Shown here piece by piece: positions 49,709 to 58,632 of a stretch of DNA of 64,000 bases (the first letter of the stretch is position 1; each line of letters begins with the position of its first letter). The position numbers and the translations under genes are program-made. This stretch comes from Mitsuokella jalaludinii DSM 13811 (GTDB taxonomy: Bacteria > Bacillota > Negativicutes > Selenomonadales > Selenomonadaceae), in assembly GCF_000702905.1 (NCBI RefSeq), contig NZ_JNKR01000001.1:62001-126000 (forward strand), in the 5' to 3' direction. The notes under the pieces are model-generated. The model did not search any database. It was given only the letters and a program-made list of their open reading frames with translations, and was not told where the DNA came from.

Positions 49709-49738
49709 TGACAAGCCCGTGCGTTTCATGCTATACTA
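49709..49738 (+). promoter_or_regulatory. Promoter of tRNA-Arg
   Basis: TTGACA, 18-bp spacer, TATACT, about 25 bp before the mature tRNA. Confidence 0.85.
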
Positions 49739-49762
49739 TCTTTTGTTCCCAGTGAACAACAT

Positions 49763-49837
49763 GCGCTCGTAGTCCAGTGGATAGGACGTTGGCCTCCGGA
49801 GCCGAAAGCGGCAGTTCGACTCTGCCCGAGCGCACCA
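49763..49837 (+). tRNA. tRNA-Arg (anticodon CCG)
   Basis: 75 nt with acceptor GCGCTCG / CGAGCGC, anticodon stem TTGGC / GCCGA around CTCCGGA (CCG), T-arm GGCAGTTCGACTCTGCC and encoded CCA. Confidence 0.96.
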
Positions 49838-49849
49838 CTTGAAATCATG

Positions 49850-49873
49850 CCCGCTCTTTCGAGCGGGTTTTTT
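49850..49873 (+). terminator. Terminator of tRNA-Arg
   Basis: CCCGCTC-TTTC-GAGCGGG stem followed by six T residues. Confidence 0.95.
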
Positions 49874-49876
49874 GAT

Positions 49877-49911
49877 GCAAAAAGCAGCCTCCCTCGCGGG
49901 CAGGCTGCTTT
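49877..49911 (-). terminator. Terminator of udk
   Basis: AAAGCAGCCT / AGGCTGCTTT stem; on the minus strand it is followed by TTTGC and comes right after the udk stop. Usable in both directions. Confidence 0.85.
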
Positions 49912-49918
49912 TCTTGTA

Positions 49919-50539
49919 TTAGGACTCCCCGTTCTCGAGGATGTCCTGTATCTTCGTCTTCATGATGTCGAAGGCCACATCGTTGAGGCCGCTGTTGATG
50001 ACGATGTCGGCGAGATTCTTCGTCGGCTCGACGTAGAGATAGTGCATCGGCTTGACCGTCGTCAAGTACTGGCTGATGATGTTCTCGAGGTCACGGCCGC
50101 GCTCGTTCATATCGCGCAGCACGCGGCGCAGGATGCGCTCATCGGCATCGGCCTCGACGAAGATCTTGATGTCGAAGAGATTGCGCAGGCGCTCATCCTG
50201 GAAGATCAGGATGCCCTCGACGATGATGACCTGGCTCGGCTCGATGACCTTCGTCTCCTTAGAGCGCGTGTGGCGCGTAAAGTCGTAGACGGGACACTCG
50301 ATGCTCTTTCCCTCACGCAGCGCCTTGAGATGCGCGACGAGCAGGTCCGTCTCCAAAGAGTCCGGATGGTCGTAGTTGATGTACTGGCGCTGCTCAAACG
50401 GAATCTCGTCATGTGCCCTGTAGTAATCATCGTGATAGATGACCGTGACGCGGTCCCCGAAATGCGCCTTGAGCCGGTTCGTGAATGTGGACTTGCCCGA
50501 GCCCGTGCCGCCCGCAATGCCGATAATCGTCGTCTTCAA
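49919..50539 (-). CDS. udk: Uridine kinase
   Basis: 206 residues. Walker A GIAGGTGSGKSTFTNRL, then YHDDYYRAHDEIPFEQRQYINYDHPDS and VIIVEGILIFQDERLR. It phosphorylates uridine and cytidine in pyrimidine salvage. The start is read as TTG at 50539 with GGAAGGGG about 9 nt upstream; an upstream ATG adds 11 residues (MFIRYRKGLSE) without a good site. Confidence 0.95.
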   Translation of the reverse strand: MKTTIIGIAGGTGSGKSTFTNRLKAHFGDRVTVIYHDDYYRAHDEIPFEQRQYINYDHPDSLETDLLVAHLKALREGKSIECPVYDFTRHTRSKETKVIEPSQVIIVEGILIFQDERLRNLFDIKIFVEADADERILRRVLRDMNERGRDLENIISQYLTTVKPMHYLYVEPTKNLADIVINSGLNDVAFDIMKTKIQDILENGES

Positions 50540-50636
50540 TTCTGAAAGCCCCTTCCTGTATCGTATGAACATTACCTATTATCCTATCACAGATTCCGCT
50601 CCCTGTCTGCCCCCAGCGGACCGATAATATCCACCT

Positions 50637-51482
50637 TCAGCAGCTGAAGTACGGCTTCAACAGGAGCGTCAGGAAGAACAGCACCGAGGAGATCACGACG
50701 ATCGTCGCACCGGCGGCCATGTCGAAGTAGTAGGCGAGCATCAGGCCGAGAAAGCCCGAGAACATCGCGATGAGCACCGAGAAGAGGTGGTACTGCTTGA
50801 CGTTGTTGGCGATATTGCGCGCGCCGGCCGCCGGCAGAACGAGCATCGCGTTGATGATCAGGATGCCGACCCACTGGATGCTGATGGAGACGACGACGGC
50901 GAGCAGCGAGGCAAAGGCGCTCTCGATCCAGAAGGCGGGAATGCCGCGGCTGCGCGCGAATGACGAATTGATGGAGAGCACGAGCAGCTGGTTGAAGAGC
51001 AGCCCCCAGGCGATGAGGCCGAGCACGAAGACGACGGCCAGCGCCGAGAGATCGTCCGGCGTGATCGACAGGATGTCGCCAATGAGGAACGAGGAGAACT
51101 TGTTGAAGCCGCCGCCGTGGCTCATGATCATGAGGCCGAGCGCGATGGCCGTTGCTGAGAACACGCCGATGATCGTATCCGTCGAAGCCGTGCTCTTGTT
51201 CTTGATGTAGGTGATGAAGAGCGCGAAGACGACCGAGAAGACGACGAGCGACAAGAGCGGCGAAACGGAGCCCAGGAGCACGCCGATGGCGATGCCGGTA
51301 AACGCGCCGTGGCCGAGTGAATCCGAGAAGAACGCCATGCGGTTCGAGACGACCATCGTGCTGATCAGGCCGAAGAGCGGCGTGACGAGCAGCACGGCCA
51401 GGAAGGCATTCTTCATGAAGTTGCTGCCGAGCCATGCAAACGGCAGGACCGCATCCATCAAGCTGTAAATCGTATCCATCAT
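50637..51482 (-). CDS. Metal ABC transporter permease (ZnuB/MntB, ABC-3 family)
   Basis: 281 residues with about eight membrane helices. VSNRMAFFSDSLGHGAFTGIAIG is the ABC-3 signature region of permeases for zinc, manganese or iron. It would form the inner-membrane channel driven by the ATPase encoded just upstream; the two genes overlap by 4 bp. No binding-protein gene is adjacent. Metal not predictable. Confidence 0.93.
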   Translation of the reverse strand: MMDTIYSLMDAVLPFAWLGSNFMKNAFLAVLLVTPLFGLISTMVVSNRMAFFSDSLGHGAFTGIAIGVLLGSVSPLLSLVVFSVVFALFITYIKNKSTASTDTIIGVFSATAIALGLMIMSHGGGFNKFSSFLIGDILSITPDDLSALAVVFVLGLIAWGLLFNQLLVLSINSSFARSRGIPAFWIESAFASLLAVVVSISIQWVGILIINAMLVLPAAGARNIANNVKQYHLFSVLIAMFSGFLGLMLAYYFDMAAGATIVVISSVLFFLTLLLKPYFSC

Positions 51483-52336
51483 GCATCCGCCCCCCTCGCT
51501 TCATCTGCTGTATCCCCAGCCGTGTCCTGCGTGCCCGCAGGGATATCCGCCGCCGCTTCCTGTGCGGATTCACCAGCCAGCATGCCAAAGATCTTCTTGG
51601 TGCGCTGGTCGGCAAAGACCTCTTCCGGCGTGCCGCTCATGACGACGCCCTTATTCATCAGGACGACCTGGTCGGCGTGCTTGGCCACCATGTTGAGGTC
51701 GTGCGAGATCAAGATGATGGCCATGTCCTCCTTCTCGCGCAAATCTGCAACAATCTCATAGAAGAGTTCGAGGCCGTTCTGGTCGACGCCTGAGACAGGC
51801 TCGTCGAGAAGCAGGAGGTCAGGCATCGGGTCGAGCGCGAGCGCCAGGAGCACGCGCTGCAGCTCGCCGCCCGACAGCGCGCCGAGGCGGCGGTCGATGA
51901 GGTGCGCGGCGCGCACGCGCTCGAGGCTCCTCAGGACGCGCGGGCGCAGGGATTTGGCCGAGCAGAGCCAGACGGGCCGCCGCGTCAGGCAGGCCATGAA
52001 GATGTCCATGACGCTCGTCGGCGAGCTCACATCGAAGCGCAGGTACTGCGGCACATAGCCGATGACGGGATGGCCCGTATGCTTGCCCTTCGCGTCGACG
52101 TAATGGAGACTCCCTCCATGCGGCACCTCGCCGAGGATGGCTTTTAAAAGCGTGCTCTTGCCCGCGCCATTCGGCCCGATGAGCGCCGTGAGCTGGCCGC
52201 AATGGATGTGGATGTTGACATGGTCGAAGATGGTCAGGCGGCCGATCTTGACCGAGAAATCCTCGATCTTCGTGCAGCAGAGCTTCGTACAATCGCTGCA
52301 CGACGAGGCGTGATGATGGAGTATGGTCTTGAACAA
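51479..52336 (-). CDS. Metal ABC transporter ATPase (ZnuC-like) with N-terminal His/Cys cluster
   Basis: 285 residues. Walker A GPNGAGKSTLL, Q-loop YVPQYL, signature LSGGELQRV, Walker B LLLLDEPVSGVDQNG and H-loop SHDLNMV. Before the ABC domain is LHHHASSCSDCTKLCC, three His and four Cys within residues 7-21, an unusual potential metal-binding tag. The C-terminal tail after about 250 is Ala/Asp-rich. Start is a TTG preceded by AAAGGAAC. Partner of the ABC-3 permease; zinc or manganese uptake is the likely role. Confidence 0.92.
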   Translation of the reverse strand: MFKTILHHHASSCSDCTKLCCTKIEDFSVKIGRLTIFDHVNIHIHCGQLTALIGPNGAGKSTLLKAILGEVPHGGSLHYVDAKGKHTGHPVIGYVPQYLRFDVSSPTSVMDIFMACLTRRPVWLCSAKSLRPRVLRSLERVRAAHLIDRRLGALSGGELQRVLLALALDPMPDLLLLDEPVSGVDQNGLELFYEIVADLREKEDMAIILISHDLNMVAKHADQVVLMNKGVVMSGTPEEVFADQRTKKIFGMLAGESAQEAAADIPAGTQDTAGDTADEARGADA

Positions 52337-52358
52337 GATGCAGTTCCTTTCTTTTTAT

Positions 52359-53111
52359 CTATTCGGTCAGCCTGCGGAAGGCACGGCTGCCCCAGAGCCA
52401 GCCGCCCGCCGCATAGGCGATCAGTACGAGAATGGAGAGATACGATACCTCCGCGCCGCTGCCGATGCCGCGCAGGAGGTAGCTCGTATGCGTGAGCGGC
52501 AGCAGCTCGATGAAATAGCGCACGACCGTCGGCAGCGACTGCGTCGTGAAGAACGTGCCGCAGAGGAAGGACATCGGCAGCAGGATGTAGGTATTGACCT
52601 GCGCCATCTCCTCATACGTGCGGATCTTCATCGCCGCGAGGAAGCCGATCTCCGCAAAGACGATGCAGTTGAGCACGAGTACGAGCAGGAAGAGCGGTGT
52701 CATCTGGAAATGCGCACCGAAGAGCAGCGCGAGGATGACGATGATGGCCGACGATATGAGTGCGCGCACGACAGCGGCCGCCACCTTACCGATCAGGAAG
52801 GCGTCGGGCCAGATTGGCGCGATCATGTACTCCTCGAGGCTCTTGTGGTAGATGCGCTCCGCGTGCACCGGTGTGATGCTGTTGAAGCTGATGTTCATGG
52901 AATTGAGCGCGAGGATGCCCGGCACGAGGAAATCGAGGTAGGTGCCAGAGCTGACCTCGATGCTGCGCCCGAGGCCCCAGCCGAACGCGACGAGGTAGAG
53001 CATCGGCGCGACCATGCGCGAGAGGATGAACTTCGCCATGCGCCGCTTGAGCACGACCCAGTCGCGCCAGAACACCGTCGCAATGTCAAAGAGATTCTCC
53101 TTGATGTTCAT
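52359..53111 (-). CDS. ABC-2 type transporter permease
   Basis: 250 residues with six hydrophobic helices; FVPGILALNSMNISFNS-like segment, ERIYHKSLEEYMIAPI and PMSFLCGTFF followed by the LPLTHTSYLLRG motif are typical of the NatB/YadH/DrrB class of ABC-2 permeases. It pairs with the ATPase gene that overlaps it by 4 bp. Export of a drug, lipid or polysaccharide is possible; the substrate is not predictable. Confidence 0.91.
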   Translation of the reverse strand: MNIKENLFDIATVFWRDWVVLKRRMAKFILSRMVAPMLYLVAFGWGLGRSIEVSSGTYLDFLVPGILALNSMNISFNSITPVHAERIYHKSLEEYMIAPIWPDAFLIGKVAAAVVRALISSAIIVILALLFGAHFQMTPLFLLVLVLNCIVFAEIGFLAAMKIRTYEEMAQVNTYILLPMSFLCGTFFTTQSLPTVVRYFIELLPLTHTSYLLRGIGSGAEVSYLSILVLIAYAAGGWLWGSRAFRRLTE

Positions 53112-53881
53112 ACGCGCCCTCCCTTCCCAGCGGCACCGTCCTCCGCCGTCAGCGCGAGGAAGACTTCCTCGAGATTCGGCAGATCCATCTTCTGGCGCAG
53201 ATTCGCCGGCGTGTCGAGGTCGATGAGATGGCCCTTCGAGAGGATGGCAACACGGTCGCAGAGCGCTTCTGCCTCCTCGATGTAGTGCGTCGTCAAAAAG
53301 ACCGTCACACCGCCCTTGGCCATATCCTTGACGAGCGCCCAGATGCGCCGGCGGACCTGCGGATCGAGCGCCACCGTCGGCTCGTCGAGGAACAGGATGC
53401 GCGGCCGGTGCAGGAGCGCCCGCACGATGAGCAGCCGCCGCTTCATCCCGCCCGAGAGACGCCTGACGCCGTCGTTTATGACATCGGCAAGCTCGACGTA
53501 GCGCAGGAGCTCCTCGATGCGCGCGCGGCGCTCTTCTTTTCCCATGTGATGCAGCCGTGCGTGCAGCTCCAGATTCTCGCCGACCGTGAGGTCCTGGTCG
53601 AAGTTGACGTGCTGCGGCACGACGCCGATAAGCGATTTGATGCGCCGCGCATCCCGGCGCGTATCGAGCCCATCGTAGAGGATGATGCCGCTCGTCGGCC
53701 GCGCCTGCATGGTCATCATGCGGATCGTCGTCGTCTTGCCCGCGCCGTTCGGGCCAAGCAGCCCGAAGATCTCGCCGTTCCCGACGCAGAGCGTCAAGTC
53801 ATCGACGGCCGTCTTGAAGGCCGCCCGCCCCGCCTTGTCCTTGTGCGGGAATCTCTTCACGAGATGCTGCACTTCTATCAT
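53108..53881 (-). CDS. ABC transporter ATPase (ABC-2 exporter, NatA/DrrA-like)
   Basis: 257 residues. Walker A GPNGAGKTTTIRMM, Q-loop VVPQHVNFDQDLTVGENLELHARLH, signature LSGGMKRRLLI, Walker B ILFLDEPTVALDPQVR and H-loop THYIEEAEALCD. It energises the overlapping ABC-2 permease. First gene of the pair. The 147 bp upstream, to the HMA_2 gene, contain only promoter-type sequence. Confidence 0.95.
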   Translation of the reverse strand: MIEVQHLVKRFPHKDKAGRAAFKTAVDDLTLCVGNGEIFGLLGPNGAGKTTTIRMMTMQARPTSGIILYDGLDTRRDARRIKSLIGVVPQHVNFDQDLTVGENLELHARLHHMGKEERRARIEELLRYVELADVINDGVRRLSGGMKRRLLIVRALLHRPRILFLDEPTVALDPQVRRRIWALVKDMAKGGVTVFLTTHYIEEAEALCDRVAILSKGHLIDLDTPANLRQKMDLPNLEEVFLALTAEDGAAGKGGRV

Positions 53882-54028
53882 ATTCCTGAAATCCTTCCTC
53901 TAATAAACAAAAATTCGATGATACTTCCCTATTCTCTCACACTTTTTTGCAGATGAAAAGGGGTTTTGAGAGGATTTCTCTGTTTTACGGCGAATCATTC
54001 TCATATGCAATACAAAGGAGGAATATGC

Positions 54029-54520
54029 ATGAACAAATCATTCAAGCGACTGCCCCTCGGCCTGCCCCTGACGGTCAGCGGCATCGCAACCATCGCCACG
54101 ATCTTCACGGGGAAGAAACTCCATGTCGCCTTCGGCGCAGTCTGGGGCCTGCTCTCCATTCTCCACGGCCTGCAGCACGCCGGGAAACTCGAGCATGATG
54201 TCAAGGCGTTTGCGGGAAAGACCGCGCGCAAAGCCGTCGACAAGGCAGAGTCCATCTCCCTGCACGCCTTTCTCGCCGGCACGGATATCGCCAGCTACGC
54301 GCCCGGCCGCATCCGCGTCTACAACCTCGCGCTCGCCGGCAATGACAAGCTCGCCGATCAGGTCTCCTCGTTCGTCCGTTCATTCAGCGGCGTCACGGAT
54401 GCCAAAGTCGCCCTGAACACCGGCAGCCTGCTCATCACCTATGAACCAGACGAGCTCCGCAAGAACCCGCATCTCGCCAACATCGAAACATTCGTCCGCG
54501 AGCACGCCAAGATACGCTGA
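54029..54520 (+). CDS. HMA_2-domain protein with N-terminal membrane segment
   Basis: 163 residues. Hydrophobic helices at about 11-25 and 32-47 (VAFGAVWGLLSILHGLQHAGK), a basic linker, then an HMA_2-like domain: SYAPGRIRVYNLALAGNDKLAD, FSGVTDAKVALNTGSLLITYEPDEL. HMA_2 shares the ferredoxin-like fold of metal-binding HMA domains but has no CxxC, as here. Function unknown; it may assist metal handling or envelope processes. Start at MNKSFKR behind AAAGGAGGA. Bordered by a strong terminator. Confidence 0.75.
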   Translation: MNKSFKRLPLGLPLTVSGIATIATIFTGKKLHVAFGAVWGLLSILHGLQHAGKLEHDVKAFAGKTARKAVDKAESISLHAFLAGTDIASYAPGRIRVYNLALAGNDKLADQVSSFVRSFSGVTDAKVALNTGSLLITYEPDELRKNPHLANIETFVREHAKIR

Positions 54521-54545
54521 CCTGCAAAGCAGGGATCGAACCAGG

Positions 54546-54598
54546 AAAAGGGGCTGTGACAAAATGTAAAACCATTTTGTCCACAGCCCCTTTTTGTC
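54546..54598. terminator. Strong bidirectional terminator after the HMA_2 gene
   Basis: AAAAGGGGCTGTG-ACAAAATG / CATTTTGT-CACAGCCCCTTTTT, a stem of about 21 pairs with a TAAAAC loop. Confidence 0.95.
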
Positions 54599-54599
54599 G

Positions 54600-55718
54600 T
54601 CATGTCGTTTTATGGCGGAAGAGCCAGCCGGCCAGCGGCATGGTCACAGCCGCCACGGCGAGCATCGGCACAAAGTCCCAGGCGATGTCGCAAAGGCCCG
54701 CGCCCTCGAGGTAGATGCGGCGCACGGCATCGATGACGAAGCGCATGGGGTCGGCGTACGTGATGATCTGCAGGAACTCCGGCATATTGTGGATTGGCGT
54801 CACGAGGCCGGACAGCAGGACCATCGGGATCATGAGCACGAGCAGGTAAACGAGAACCTGCTGCATATTCTTCGCGACGGACGAAATGGAAAGGCCCAGG
54901 CCTGTCGTACTGACCATGAAGATGAAGAGGGTCAAGAGCAGCGTGAACAAGTTGCCGGCAAACGGCACCTCAAACCAGAACCGCGCAATGAGGAAGACCA
55001 TCGCGGCCTGAAACAGGCCGACGATCACCGGCGGTGTCGCCTTGCCGATCAGGATCTCCGTCGGCGAGAACGGCGTGACGAGCAGCTGATCAAATGTACC
55101 CTGCTCGCGCTCTTCCGCAATCGAGAGGCCCGCGAGGAACATGACCTGCACAAAGGCAATCATCGCGAGGAATGAAGGCAGGAAGGTCCAGCGCGAAAGC
55201 TGATTCGGATTGAACCACGTGCGCGTCTCAATGGAGACCGGCAGTCTGGAAAAGCCCTTCGCCTCACTCCAAGAAGCGGCGATCTCTGTGACGTAGCTCT
55301 TGACCATCGAGGCGATCATCGGATTGCGGCCGTCCGTGATGACTTGTACAGGCGCCGGTTCGCCATGTTCCAGTTTTTTCTCGAAGTCTTCGGGCACGAT
55401 GATGCCGCCGAGGACTTCGCCGGCATCGATGAGTGTGCTGACTTCCTGTACATTGCCACAGACTGCATAGCACGAGAACGTCGGGGCACCGGCGACATGC
55501 GCGAGGAAATCGCGCGCCGAAGAGGTCTCCGAACGATCGACGACAGCATACGGCACTTCCTCGATGTTGTAGTTGGCCGCATAGCCGAACAAAAAGCCCT
55601 CGATGATGACGGGCATGACGAGCTGGATCCGCATGCGCGGGTCCTTGAAGAGAGAGAGCAACTCCTTCTGGCAGAGGAAATAAAGGTGGCGCAGAAAACG
55701 CTGCAGGGAAATGTTCAT
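54600..55718 (-). CDS. ABC-2 efflux permease (YbhR-like)
   Basis: 372 residues. One N-terminal helix, a large periplasmic domain (about 45-180) and five or six C-terminal helices. AEEREQGTFDQLLVTPFSPTEILIGK is the signature of this family; VLLSGLVTPIHNMPEFLQIITYADPMRFVIDAVR ends the membrane domain. Last gene of an HlyD-dual ATPase-permease-permease operon matching ybhGFSR of enteric bacteria, a multidrug or cation exporter. Overlaps the sister permease by 4 bp. Confidence 0.93.
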   Translation of the reverse strand: MNISLQRFLRHLYFLCQKELLSLFKDPRMRIQLVMPVIIEGFLFGYAANYNIEEVPYAVVDRSETSSARDFLAHVAGAPTFSCYAVCGNVQEVSTLIDAGEVLGGIIVPEDFEKKLEHGEPAPVQVITDGRNPMIASMVKSYVTEIAASWSEAKGFSRLPVSIETRTWFNPNQLSRWTFLPSFLAMIAFVQVMFLAGLSIAEEREQGTFDQLLVTPFSPTEILIGKATPPVIVGLFQAAMVFLIARFWFEVPFAGNLFTLLLTLFIFMVSTTGLGLSISSVAKNMQQVLVYLLVLMIPMVLLSGLVTPIHNMPEFLQIITYADPMRFVIDAVRRIYLEGAGLCDIAWDFVPMLAVAAVTMPLAGWLFRHKTT

Positions 55719-56836
55719 GGCTCCACCTTCTTTCGCGTCATATGAAAGGCCCAGCCGAGGAAGAAGAGGGCGAAGCCCAGGAGGATGGCCGTATCGCGCG
55801 CGATTAGCGGCCAGTAATTGCCCGAAAGGAAGAGCGATTTCATGAGTTCCAGATAGTAGGTCGTCGGGATGAGGCTGCTGACCACGCGGATGGCCGCAGG
55901 CTCCGCATGCAGGTCAAACAGGAAGCCCGACAGCACGACCGATGGCAGGAAGCTGATCATCAGCGAGACATGGCAGGCGAGGAACTGGTTCTTGGTCAGC
56001 GCCGAGATGACGAGGCCGATGGTTAGCGCCACGATGAGGTAGAGCATCGACTCGCCGAGAATCAACGCGAGCGAGCCGCGCATCGGCAGGTCATAGAGCA
56101 CTCGGCCGACGATGAGGCAGAGCACCATGCCGAGCATGGCGATGACGAAGTACGGGATCGTCTTAGAAAGGACGAGCTCGAGAATCTTCATCGGCGTGAC
56201 GAAGAGCGACTCGAACGTGCCGCGCTCCCACTCGCGCGCCATGACAACGGACGTCAGGAAAACACCGCTGATCGTCAGCACGAGCATGAGGATGCCCGGC
56301 ACGTAGAACCACGTGCTCGTATTCGCATCGTTGAACCAGATGCGCGACTCGATGGCGATACCGCCTGCATGGGCCCCGCGCCTTGCTCCCTCGCCAGCGG
56401 CCCATGTAAGGATGCCTGCCTCAAAGTAACCCTGCGCGCTCATGGCCGTCGTCGCCTCCGTGCCATTGAGGATGACCTGCAGTTCTGCCCGGCCCTCGGC
56501 AAAGCGCGCCGAGAAGTCCGACGGCACGACGAGCATGGCATCGACTTCATGACGGCGCATCATCGCCTCGCCGTCCGCCAGCGAGGAGACGAATACAGGC
56601 GCGAAATACTCCGAGCCCTGCGTGAAGTGCACGGCCTGCCGCGCAAACGGCGAGCTGTCCTCGAGGACAACGGCCGTCGGCACCTGCTTGACATCGAGGC
56701 TCATGCCGTACCCGATGATCAGAATCAGCACGAGCGGCAGCACGACGCCGAGCGCCAGGCTGCTGTTGTCGCGCAGGAGTTCGCGCGTCTCCTTGCGCAT
56801 CAGTGCAAGAAGGCGCCGCCAGAATCCACTTGTCAT
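55715..56836 (-). CDS. ABC-2 efflux permease (YbhS-like)
   Basis: 373 residues with the same layout as its neighbour: N-terminal helix (SLALGVVLPLVLILIIGYGMSL), a periplasmic domain and C-terminal helices. AREWERGTFESLFVTPMKILELVLSK is the family signature. Probably forms a heterodimeric channel with the YbhR-like protein. It overlaps both neighbouring genes by 4 bp, showing a tightly coupled operon. Confidence 0.93.
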   Translation of the reverse strand: MTSGFWRRLLALMRKETRELLRDNSSLALGVVLPLVLILIIGYGMSLDVKQVPTAVVLEDSSPFARQAVHFTQGSEYFAPVFVSSLADGEAMMRRHEVDAMLVVPSDFSARFAEGRAELQVILNGTEATTAMSAQGYFEAGILTWAAGEGARRGAHAGGIAIESRIWFNDANTSTWFYVPGILMLVLTISGVFLTSVVMAREWERGTFESLFVTPMKILELVLSKTIPYFVIAMLGMVLCLIVGRVLYDLPMRGSLALILGESMLYLIVALTIGLVISALTKNQFLACHVSLMISFLPSVVLSGFLFDLHAEPAAIRVVSSLIPTTYYLELMKSLFLSGNYWPLIARDTAILLGFALFFLGWAFHMTRKKVEP

Positions 56837-58617
56837 GATACCGCCCCCTTTGCCTTGCTATCCTTCTCCGCCTCACTGCGCGCCTGCTCGACAATCGCGA
56901 CAAAGATGTCATCCATGGTCGCATCCGGCAGGCGCATGCGCTGGCGGATCTCTTCGGGACTGCCGAGCACGAGCATCCTGCCGTGATCCTGTATCATGAA
57001 GCGATCGCAGTACTCCGCCTCTTCCATGAAATGCGTCGTGATGATGATCGTCGTGCCGCGCTCCGAAAGCGCCGTGATTTTCTGCCAGAATGTGCGGCGG
57101 GCCAGCGGGTCAATGCCGCTCGTCGGTTCATCGAGGAACAGGATCTCCGGCTTGTGGATGAGCGCAGCGGCCATCGAAAGGCGCTGCTTGTAGCCGCCCG
57201 GCAGGCTGCCGGCCGCATGGTCCGCCACGTCCTGCAGGTGAAATTCCCGCAGGACGGCCTGGATGCGCGCGTAGAGATGTGCGCCATAGAGGCCGTAGGC
57301 ACCGCCGAAAAACCGCAGGTTCTCATAAACGGAAAGGCTGCTGTAAAGCGAGAATTTCTGCGCAACATAGCCGACCTTCGCACGTGCCTCGATGCGGGCC
57401 GTGCGCAGATTGACGCCGGCTACGGAGATCTTGCCGCTCGTCGCCGGCAAAAGGCCGCAGAGCATGCGGAACGTCGTCGTCTTGCCCGCGCCGTTTGGCC
57501 CGAGCAGACCGAAGACCTCTCCTCGGTGCACCGAGAATGAGGTGTGCGAGACGGCGGTGAAGTCGCCGAACCTGCGCACGAGGTCGTGCACCTCGATCTC
57601 CACAGGCGCAGCCACCCTCGAGCGTTCCGAAAAAGTTCCCATCTGCCCGGACGAAGCCGCGGCAGTCTGCACAGCAGGCCCGCCCTGCTCCTGTACATCC
57701 TCCTTGAGGAGCGTCATGAAGCCGTCCTCAAGGCGCGGCTCGATGGCTTCAGCCGTTAACGACAAGCGCGCGAGAGGCTTGAGTTCCACAGGATTACCGC
57801 GCGTGATGAAGCGGACGACGCCGCCAGACGGCACGGCATCGATAACACTCTTTTCCGCGAGCAGGCGGCTCTGCAGCGAGCGCAGGGGCATCCCCTCCGG
57901 CGGCGTCACCTTGTAGCACATGCCCGCTGCGACCTCACGCAGCTTTGCCGGCGTACCGCCTTTCAAGAAATGGCCGTGATTGAGCACATAGACTTTTTCA
58001 CAGCGTGCCGCCTCTTCCATGTACGCCGTGCTGACGAGCACGGAAAGGCGCTCCTCGCGCACGAGCTGCTGCAGGATCTGCCAAAGCTCGCGACGCGACA
58101 GCGGGTCGACGCCGACCGTCGGTTCATCGAGCAGCAGGAGTCTCGGCGAACGCACGAGCGTGCAGGCGAGGCCGAGCTTCTGCTTCATGCCGCCCGACAG
58201 CTTGCCGGCGAGGCGCTCCGTAAAGGGCGCCAGCTCCGTCATCTCGAGAAGATGGCGGAAGCGCTGCTGCCTTGTATCCTGCGTCACACCGTGCAGGTCT
58301 GCGTAGAGGTCAAGATTCTCCTGTACGGTCAGGTCCTCGTAGAGGCCGAATTTCTGCGGCATATAGCTGAGCAGATCCTGCACCGCCTGCGGTCGTTGCG
58401 TGACATCAAGGCCCGCCACCTGCAGGCTGCCGTCCGTCTTGGTCATGAGCCCGCAGACGAGCCGCATCAGCGTCGTCTTGCCCGCACCGTCCGGGCCCAC
58501 GAGAGCGGTGAGCTGTCCTTCCGGCACAGATAGGTCAATGCCGCCCAGAGCGGTCACCTGCTTGCCGTCCTTCAGGACAAAGACCTTGCTGAGCCCCTTC
58601 GCTTCGATGATCTCCAT
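56833..58617 (-). CDS. Dual-domain ABC ATPase (YbhF-like)
   Basis: 594 residues with two ATPase domains. First: GPDGAGKTTLMRL, LSGGMKQKLG, LLLLDEPTVGVDP. Second, from about 345: GPNGAGKTTTFRML, signature LPGGYKQRLSM (Ser to Pro change), ILFLDEPTSGIDP. Fusion of both nucleotide-binding domains is typical of YbhF. It powers the two permeases. The linker (about 305-340) is Gln/Ala/Ser-rich. The gene ends inside the permease start. Confidence 0.95.
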   Translation of the reverse strand: MEIIEAKGLSKVFVLKDGKQVTALGGIDLSVPEGQLTALVGPDGAGKTTLMRLVCGLMTKTDGSLQVAGLDVTQRPQAVQDLLSYMPQKFGLYEDLTVQENLDLYADLHGVTQDTRQQRFRHLLEMTELAPFTERLAGKLSGGMKQKLGLACTLVRSPRLLLLDEPTVGVDPLSRRELWQILQQLVREERLSVLVSTAYMEEAARCEKVYVLNHGHFLKGGTPAKLREVAAGMCYKVTPPEGMPLRSLQSRLLAEKSVIDAVPSGGVVRFITRGNPVELKPLARLSLTAEAIEPRLEDGFMTLLKEDVQEQGGPAVQTAAASSGQMGTFSERSRVAAPVEIEVHDLVRRFGDFTAVSHTSFSVHRGEVFGLLGPNGAGKTTTFRMLCGLLPATSGKISVAGVNLRTARIEARAKVGYVAQKFSLYSSLSVYENLRFFGGAYGLYGAHLYARIQAVLREFHLQDVADHAAGSLPGGYKQRLSMAAALIHKPEILFLDEPTSGIDPLARRTFWQKITALSERGTTIIITTHFMEEAEYCDRFMIQDHGRMLVLGSPEEIRQRMRLPDATMDDIFVAIVEQARSEAEKDSKAKGAVS

Positions 58618-58632
58618 GCGATCACCCCCTGC

